Shown here one piece after another: positions 57,248 through 64,000 of a stretch of DNA of 64,000 nt. Under the pieces are notes generated by a model. It was not told where the DNA came from, did no database searches, and was given only the letters and a program-made list of their open reading frames with translations. How positions within the stretch are numbered: position 1 is the stretch's first letter; every line of letters begins with the position of its first letter. This DNA comes from Nansenia antarctica (Eukaryota > Chordata > Actinopteri > Argentiniformes > Microstomatidae), in NCBI GenBank assembly GCA_963989245.1, contig OZ022358.1:7323743-7387742 (forward strand), given 5' to 3'. A program made the position numbers and the translations under genes.

Positions 57248-57925
57248 GAGAGGGCCAGAGAGAGAGAGGGCTAAGCAGTATTGTTGACTCTCATCACATT
57301 GGTGTAAAGCTCTCAGCTACACTCTACTGAGGCAGACCACTGAAGGATCACATTACCACTTTCTCAGGACTTTACTGTTTTTGTTGTTGCTGCTGAGATT
57401 CCTGTAGCGTCCCTAAACCACCAAAGCTCACTTTCCCCTTGACTTTCATTTAGAGTTGAAATCTTATCTCTTCATTTTCCGTAACCTTCATTTTCATGAA
57501 CAAGGAAACAAATGAATCATCATCTAAAAGTCATCTAAAAAATAAATAAATAAAAAAAGTCATCTAAAAGGTATCACATTACGATGCTGTGTGTCACTCA
57601 GGGCTTTACCACTGGTCAAACACTATCACTTTCCTTTTAAGTCCCAAGGCCTGCATAAAAGTTTATCTTATCATTGTATTCCCTGAACCAGGGGTTATTG
57701 AAGGCTAACTGTAGGTAATGTTAATAAAGACTTTAGGCCACTCCTGTGAACACGCAAACAAACATTGACTTTTCCATTTGACCTAATTCTGTCCCCCGGG
57801 TGAACCCAGTGTCTTGTCTCTATGGTTTTCAATGCATTGGAGCTTGAAATCTTTGTTTTGGGGGCATGTTCAAACAACTCCTAAAGCAGATGTAGGTTGT
57901 GTGTGTGTGTGTGTGTGTGTGTGTG

Positions 57926-57966
<41 letters not shown>

Positions 57967-57971
57967 GTGTG

Positions 57972-58023
<52 letters not shown>

Positions 58024-58972
58024 ATGCGTGCGTGTGCGTGTGTGTGTGTGTGTGGACTGTTTGAGAAATTCAGTTTCCTATCCCCTTTTTACCGGAAAAT
58101 AGTTGCTTTACTAGAAAGAATCTTTACTGTGACCTCATTCCCCCACTCATAATTGGAACTGTGGAGCTGGCTCATAGTAAAAGGAACCTCTTAGGAACTT
58201 GTTATCGAATGATGCCGGGAATGTGTTACAAAACTATTTTAACCAGAAAAAGGCATGTTCTGGAAAATGTCTGGTTCTCATTTCGACTAATGAAATGACA
58301 CCCTAATGAAAAAAACACCCACAACATATCCCAACAATGCTGAAAAAAATATACTACTACAAATATGCTACTACTACAGTCCTTTGATTTACACTTTGCT
58401 GTTTGATAAAGCCTAATGTATTGAACCCAGGTCAGACGTAAGTTCTGTGCAGTATTGTCACTGCTCTTTCAGACACATTCCTCTGCTGTTCCCAGATCAG
58501 ATCGAGCTGGAGCGAGGAGATCCACGCTGGGTGGGGGCCTGGTGGCTCGGCTTCATCGTGGCAGCTTCCCTCCTCTTCCTCACCTCGCTACCCTACCTGT
58601 TCTTCCCCAGGCAGATGCCCAAAGAGGTGCAGTATGGGATAGCAGATGTCTGACCATAGCCACAGAGTCAGGTTCAGTTGAAACAGGTTGAAGATTGACT
58701 TACTGTAAATACAGCTAATTATAGAGAAAGTGACAGTGATTTGGCTTGTGTCTCTCAGCTTGTGACAGAGGTTTCTTGGCTCAGAGGTTTTTGGCTTCAT
58801 CAACTCATAAAGAAAGTTTAAAATTGGTGGAAACATTTCTTCATGTTCGTGTCATCAATCATTCGGCACAAACCGAGCTCTTCGTGCCAGAGGTTGCTCA
58901 ACAGCGAAACTGAGTGAATACCGTGTGAATCTACCATAACGTAACCTCCACAAACACACGCATGCACACGCG

Positions 58973-59007
<35 letters not shown>

Positions 59008-62000
59008 CACAGAGAGCATAGTCACACACACTGACATCTGATTGCTTGCCTAGGCCTTAAGTGCTCTGTAAGCTTGGTGTGTAATTTGAGAGTACTGCTC
59101 CAGCGTAGCATACACTTTTAGTTTGATTTCTAAATTTCTTAAGAAAACACACATCCTCTCTCTTTCCCACATCATTTTCCTGGGATCTGCTTTAAAAAAG
59201 AGGGGAAAAAGGGTATACAATAATACCTCTTTAATTAATCTCTATTTCTATCTACTTACATGTACAGACTTCTTTACAATTGTTTCCCTGTGCCTGGTGC
59301 TCATGGAGGGGGAGAAACAAGTATTGAACACATCAACACATAGACAAGATCCACTCGCAGGGAGACAAATTCACCCCAATTACAGACATTTTGGAAGGCT
59401 TTTGTGCGTAACTTACACTCCAGGAGACAAGATCAGTATTTGTTTTGAATGTGGTTTGCATGGTGTAGCATAGGAGCTAGGAGATAGTCAGTGAACTTTA
59501 CTGGCACAATTGCGTGAAGACACATAGGGCTCTATTATGCACTTCTTAACTTGCCGTCTTAATTCTTAATTAAGACGCACCGCCAGGTTAAGTGCCAAAA
59601 GAAGAAAAATTGCTTCATCCAACCTTTAATTTAAGTACATTTATTCAGAGAAAAAGAAATATGTCATCTAGAAATATTAATTTATAACAAAACCACAATT
59701 ATTGGCACACCAAGAAAGTATTATGAAGAAAATGTAACTGAAGCATTTTTTCCATTTATATTTTACTTTTTAAAGTTGATCAGAGTGTTTAGGAACTTTC
59801 AATCAGTAATCCATGACTCTCTGTAGCGCGTTTCTCTCCGCTGTTGTGCAGCTGTGGAACCAGTTGCAGATGCCGTAGGTGAGGATGCTCTCCACTGCGC
59901 CGTGGTAGAAGGCCACCAGTATCTCCTGCTTGTTGTGTTCTTTCCTGAGGCATCTCAGGGTGTATAGCCGCTGTTGTGCCAGGGGGACCGTTGAGTGTTG
60001 TAATTTCTGAATGGTGAAACCAATATGTGACACCGTCTGTCTGGTCGACCAGACCGTTTGAGGTTGCTGAGGTCACCAGTGTTTTGTTTTTTCTTGCTGG
60101 CCGCAAGGCAGCAGGTTGTGACACATCAACATTTCCACTTTATTACACATAACTTTATTTACATATGGACTTTAATGTTTCGATTTTTTGTCTGGATTGT
60201 TTGAGTTAATACCAAAGTCTGGTGCAAATTTCACTTGAATAGGCTCATTGGAAATACATTTACTGGACAAAATGTTGATGTGTTCAATACTTATTTGTAC
60301 TATTTGTACTAAACCACTGTATAGCAGAATCACTGTCACCATTCCATGTGTGTGGTTCAACCAGAGGTAGAGTAATGTGCAGTAATATCAACAGTGATAG
60401 GACAGTGTATTAATGCAGTGTTTCTCAACCCTCTCCTCGCGGCGCAACCAGCCGCACCACATATTATTTGATCTGTTCCACCACCAGCTCACCTGATTCA
60501 ACTAATAAAGTGCAAAGCAATTATGGTTTGTACTTGATTAGTTGAATCAGGTGAGCTGGTGTTGGAACAGATCAAATATGTGGAGCGGCTGGGGCGCCCC
60601 GAGCAGAGGGTTGAGAAACACTGTATTAATGAATGGTTGTGACATCATCTTCCTGGTACAGGAGACCACAGACGACTGCATAGAGACCAGAGCAGAGACA
60701 GCGGTGGAGGAAAAGAAACCACTTCCAGACCACGTTCAGGAACTGACCCTGACTCAGTTCCTCAAAAGTGAGACTCTTATATTCTATATATATATACTTC
60801 CCTTCCGTTTCCTCCCGTCTTCCTTCACCATGGTTGACAGGGTAAGGATGACAGTAATGAATGTCATACTACTGGGGCGGCTGTGGCGCAGGAGGTAGAG
60901 CTGCCGTCTAATGATCGCAAGGTTCGAGCCCCGGCTGGCCACATGTCGAAGTGTCCTTGGGCAAGACACTGAACCCCAAATTGCTCCCAGTGAGCTGGCC
61001 GGCGCCTTGCATGGTAGCTTGCAAGTGTGGTGTGTGAATGTGTGTATGAATGGGTGAATGAGAGGCCGTTGTAAAGCGCTTTGGATAAAGGCGCTATATA
61101 AGTGCAGTCCATTTACTACAGTCGGTAGATTTCAAAAGTAAATGTACTCTCTCTCCCCTCTCACCCTACTGCTCGCCCCACCTCACCCTCTTCTTCTCTT
61201 TCTCTCTCTCTGTTCACCTCTTCCCCAGGTTTCCCCCGCATCGCCCTGCGGACTTTGCGTAACCCTGTGTACCTGTTGGTGGTGCTGGCGCTAGTTAACC
61301 TGGCTGCGATGGTGGCAGGCCTCGCCACCTTCATGGCCAAGTTCATAGAGCGCCAGTTCACCCAGACCGCCTCCTTATCCAACCTGATGATAGGTGAGAA
61401 AGACAAAGACACTAATAGTTGATATTACATTTACACCATTTAGCAAATGCTTTTATGCAAAGCGAATACGAAGGCCTAAGTGCCTTACTCAAGGGCACAC
61501 TAGTGATGGTGTTCTGATTTTCAGTTTTCAGTTGTTAGGTTTTTTTTTTCTCTTCCTCAACACTATTTCAAGTTTATTGTTACATCCCATTTATATGATA
61601 TATAAGTCAGTGGACGCTCCTCCATAGAGGTGGAGCAGGCCTGGCCTCCCCAATAATTTGAGAGAAGAGAGAGAGATTTAAAAAAGCAATAATTATATTT
61701 TTTATCAGACACACAACATACAATTCAGAACAATACTTCATCCATTTCTAATATTTATCCTGCAGAACAGCACTCATACACGCGTGTGGCGGAAAAAGGT
61801 ACTACACGGAGGCCAGGCCTCCTGTCGGAAAGTGGTTTCTCATAGAAGTCAATGTAATGCAATTTTTTTCATGGCAATATGTGATTGGCCAAATCACTGA
61901 AAATGGGTGGGCACAGGAGGCCTGGCCTCCGTGTAGTACCTTTTTCCGCCACACGCGTATGAGTGCTGTTCTGCAGGATAAATATTAGAAATGGATGATG

Positions 62001-63824
62001 TATTGTTCTGAATTGTATGTTGTGTGTCTGATTGACATAGTGTTTGAGTGCTTTTGACATGTAATTGATTGTATGTAGTATGTTGTGGTGAATGTTGTGA
62101 GCCTGAGCAGATGGAATAATAGCTGCTGCAGGCGGACCAGAGATTCATGCCAATTGTTTTGTTTATTTGATGACCCATTGTGCAGGCAATAAAAGCTGCT
62201 TCATCCACCATCCTGAGAGTGTCCCAATCCCTTCAGTACCGCCAAACACAAATTAATAATTTTTAACAAAGACAGATAAGAAGAACAGGGAACATTCCAT
62301 CGCGAGTGAAGCGAGCAAGCGGAAAAAAAATTGGCCTCCTCAATTCTGGAAGTCACCAGCCTCCACTGATATAAGTGTATAAGTATAAGAGTGTAAAATC
62401 TTAGGCTTCAGTTCCTCGACATGCAGCAACAAGAGAGTTATAGTAATAAATAAAGCAATAAAGCAAGATAAATAAAATGGCAATCGTCATAAGAGACAAG
62501 TGAGACAATAATGACAATATGTGTAAGTGACAATAGTCCAGCAAATTGGGGCCCTCAGTATACAGTAGCATGCAGTGGAGGTTGATCACACGTGTTTGAT
62601 ACCATTCCTAATTCCATTCCATGAATTTCAATGAGCCCGTCCTTCTCCATCCGCCAGCCTCCCCTGGTAGCATCATAATTCACACTTTGTAACAAGCTGC
62701 AGCTCTCCATGATTCCAGGAATAGCACAGAGAGCCGGGAACAATCGCAACAGAAACAATAATCATTCACAGATGCTATCTGTCATTGTTTAAACAACAAT
62801 GACTCCATTGTGGAGCAACAAAACTCCCCACTGTGACCTACTGCTGTTAATACTTTAGCTTCTGCAGGAGTTCAACTAGTTCAATCTGGATTTATTTGAG
62901 CTTGCCGAAGTACAGTATATTTACTATAAACTGATTTATCTGTTAACTTAAGACTTCTTAGCTGCTAGCTAGCTACCAACACGGTGATAGCAAACGCATC
63001 TGTTTTGTTTCAGAGTGAGTTTCTCCGCTATTATTGGTTTGAGGTGTACCAACATTCAAATAAGCATATATATCGAATGGTCTTTATTGTCATTGCTACA
63101 GTACAGGTACCAAACAACGAAATTTAGGAGGGGTGGCTCCCCTGGTGTTAGGAAAGAAAAAAAAAACTTTAAAAAAAATCACAAGAAGGGAAGGAGCTGG
63201 TTTACATAAATAAAGGCTATGTACACTATCCACTATACTATACTGTACAGATAGACGACTAGGGTTGTCATATTGCACAATAGTGTTATTGCACATTTAT
63301 TTAAAGTGTCGCAGTTTGCAGGCTTGAAATGTACATATTTGTGCCTCAGCACTACACCTGATTTTTTCAGTCCAGCAGCTGCCATCAATCCGTCCAGACT
63401 GTCCAGGGCCCTGAACCTAGGTCTTTGCTGTGTTCAGGGCCTTCTTCAACTATTTTCAGGTTTTAATTTACCCTCAGGGATCAGTAATGTTGAGGACCTG
63501 ACCTCTGACCCCTCTCTCTGTGCCCTGCATGTCCGTAGGTGGGGTGGATATCCCGCTGGCAGTGTTGGGGATCGTGCTAGGTGGGGCTCTGATGAGAAGG
63601 ATGAGTATCTCCGTCAGGGGTGCCGCCCTCATGTGCACCGTGGCCATCTTGCTGTGTATGCTCACCGCCCTGCCCCTCCTCCTCCTCGGCTGCTCAACGC
63701 AGACCATCGCTGGCGTCTTTCCCCCCAAGTAGGTAATTCTTACAATTCTGACCCCAAACTTCTCATTACCCCACACTTCTCCCCCATCACCCCTCACTGC
63801 TCTGCCACTGCTTTTTTGTATATT

Positions 63825-63910
<86 letters not shown>

Positions 63911-64000
63911 GGATGGTCGTCCATTGGGGTGCAGCGGGTGCTCCTGTCCTAACGAGGCCTTCAACCCAGTGTGTGGTTCAGACGGGGTGGAGTTCATATC
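52860..64000 (+). CDS. slco2b1: Solute carrier organic anion transporter (OATP), slco2b1-like; first ten coding exons, gene continues past the window
   Basis: Plasma-membrane transporter for organic anions (steroid conjugates, drugs), 12 TM segments expected. Exons: 52860-52910, 54782-54919, 55816-55972, 56178-56408, 56863-56961, 58496-58626, 60662-60767, 61229-61393, 63539-63728, 63911-64000 on; all join in frame, about 452 residues so far. Protein: MAATPPTRCRNPFNSIK; TM1 FFVFCHGLLQLAQLMVSGYL; VSFFGSRVHRPRFIGG; loop with NNS, NTS and NQS sequons; CVPIQPFGISYVDDY; OATP signature DPRWVGAWWLGF; FFPRQMPKE; FPRIALRTLRNPVYLLVV; and a Cys-rich Kazal-like loop, CSCPNEAFNPVCGSDG. Start ATG has A at -3 and G at +4, with an in-frame TGA at 52848. 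Donors after exons 2 and 6 (GAG|GTGCGC, GAG|GTGCAG) are weak. Motifs such as SRVHRPR and PIQPFGISY favour SLCO2B1 over SLCO2A1; a sister SLCO2 gene remains possible. Confidence 0.88.
53041..53165. repeat. Transposon-derived fragment in slco2b1 intron 1
   Basis: CATTCCATGCGTTGCAATGA and neighbours resemble the piece at 62575-62660 (CATTCCATGAATTTCAATGA); a terminal-type sequence of the CAGTGGAGG family. Confidence 0.45.
55000..55300. mobile_element. Palindromic MITE (family M3) in slco2b1 intron 2
   Basis: GTTGTTGAAAATCAATGACA at 55131 and its inverse at 55271-55290 flank a foldback containing CAAGCCAAAATATTGCAATA and GTAATCCCCACTACT. This is the most complete M3 copy here. Confidence 0.75.
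57140..57270. repeat. (GA)n-rich tract in slco2b1 intron 5
   Basis: Interrupted AGAGAG runs; no coding content. Confidence 0.9.
57898..58052. repeat. Compound (GT)n microsatellite in slco2b1 intron 5
   Basis: GT runs interrupted by GTCGTG units. The Cys-Val frames through it are not genes. Confidence 0.95.
58976..59003. repeat. (CA)n microsatellite in slco2b1 intron 6
   Basis: Short CA run within a CA/CG-rich stretch. Confidence 0.9.
59304..60300. mobile_element. Tc1-like or MITE element in slco2b1 intron 6, carrying a LINE insertion
   Basis: AAACAAGTATTGAACACATC at 59313 and GATGTGTTCAATACTTATTT at 60275 are inverted ends about 1 kb apart. The interior holds the LINE piece at 59770-60120. 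Confidence 0.55.
59770..60120 (-). mobile_element. Rex1-like LINE RT fragment, minus strand
   Basis: The minus strand encodes VESILTYGICNWFHSCTTAE and RNALQRVMDY, the RT thumb region of Rex1/CR1-type LINEs. Frame broken upstream. Confidence 0.75.
60416..60623. mobile_element. hAT-type MITE with perfect 8-base target duplication
   Basis: Ends CAGTGTTTCTCAACC and GGTTGAGAAACACTG, flanked on both sides by TATTAATG (60408-60415, 60624-60631). Internal foldback around TTGAATCAGGTGAGCTGGTG. An 8-base duplication and CAGTG ends point to hAT mobilisation. It lies 38 bases before an slco2b1 exon. Confidence 0.92.
60874..61115 (+). mobile_element. tRNA-derived SINE in slco2b1 intron 7
   Basis: Head with GTGGCGCAGGAGGTAGAGC (A box) and GGTTCGAGCCCC (B box); the body ends AAGCGCTTTGGATAAAGGCG, CTATATAAGTGCAGTCCATT, a LINE-like tail. 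Confidence 0.85.
61608..62372. mobile_element. Foldback transposon in slco2b1 intron 8
   Basis: Inner arms 61695-61835 and about 61910-62045 are inverse copies (GTACTACACGGAGGCCAGGC facing GCCTGGCCTCCGTGTAGTAC). The right end has CCAGCCTCCACTG, the inverse of the CAGTGGAGGCTGG terminus; the left end CAGTGGACGCTCC is its diverged partner. No open frame. Confidence 0.75.
62574..62660. repeat. Fragment of the CAGTGGAGG transposon family
   Basis: CAGTGGAGGTTGATCACACG start, then sequence shared with 53041-53165. Confidence 0.5.
62940..63070. repeat. R1 dispersed repeat piece
   Basis: GCTAGCTACCAACACGG, GTTTCAGAGTGAGTTTCTCC and AACATTCAAATAAGCATATA match 5405-5520. Confidence 0.65.
63070..63455 (-). 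mobile_element. Rex1-like LINE 3' end, minus strand, in slco2b1 intron 8
   Basis: Inverse of the 3' UTR at about 21850-22210: GGTCTTTATTGTCATTGCTA, AACGAAATTTAGGAGGGGTG. Only the UTR and a few codons remain. Confidence 0.8.
63829..63908. repeat. (GT)n microsatellite forming an slco2b1 splice acceptor
   Basis: About 40 GT units run directly into TAG|GGATGG, so the acceptor of the last visible exon has no ordinary pyrimidine tract. Confidence 0.95.

Noticed and set aside
57898..58052. Open frames of repeated Cys-Val
   Set aside because: They are translations of (GT)n microsatellites, here and at 10155, 15343, 43146 and 51535.
58473..58495. Acceptor at TTTCAG (58472) for the slco2b1 exon with the OATP signature
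   Set aside because: It puts DPRWVGAWW out of frame; the acceptor at 58495 keeps it.
60874..60950. tRNA gene from A- and B-box sequences
   Set aside because: No complete cloverleaf; body and tail are those of a SINE. The same holds for 10060-10128.
63729..63731. Stop after FPPK as the end of slco2b1
   Set aside because: A donor AA|GTAGGT lies inside; the next exon restores frame and continues the family protein.

Overview
This window is nuclear DNA from a ray-finned (teleost) fish. The signs are intron-bearing vertebrate genes, teleost-style odorant receptor (OR) genes, many retroelement tails of L2, Rex1 and Rex3 type, Tc1-like and hAT-type transposon debris, tRNA-derived SINEs, and long (GT)n and (GATA)n microsatellites. 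I cannot fix the species.

Layout. (1) 1-4801: the 3' part of a Ty3/Gypsy LTR retrotransposon with a chromodomain. The pol frame is long and open, gag is broken, and the 3' LTR is complete. (2) 4802-18180: an OR family with no intron in its coding region, all on the minus strand. It has one 3' fragment (6080-6342) and two intact 312-residue genes (11267-12205 and 16235-17173), separated by repeats. (3) 18180-20680: a Tc1-like element split by an L2-like LINE. (4) 20966-41292: a second OR family whose coding region has three exons, with the first intron inside the Arg codon of the DRY motif. Copies A (frameshifted), B and C are minus-strand tandem units of about 4.1-4.2 kb. Copies D and E are on the plus strand. 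C and D lie head to head as arms of a large inverted repeat, and a relic of a further OR sits at its centre. A shared upstream module (E-box, NRF1-like core, TATA box, short leader ending in a donor) precedes A-D. In B a solo LTR has landed between the TATA box and the leader. (5) 41300-52800: gene-poor DNA made of transposon relics and microsatellites. (6) 52860-64000: the first ten coding exons of an organic anion transporter gene, best matched to slco2b1, running off the right edge.

How it fits together. The biological core is a local odorant receptor cluster next to slco2b1. From general knowledge, human SLCO2B1 also neighbours an OR gene (OR2AT4), so the linkage may be old. I found no CRISPR array, no prokaryote-like system and no tRNA or rRNA gene. 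The more original observations are the promoter-splitting solo LTR, the head-to-head palindrome with an OR relic at its centre, a MITE whose terminal repeat has become a tandem array, and an unexplained hairpin-bearing duplicated segment at 50.1-50.8 kb. All calls come from reading the sequence; no alignment or database search was run.
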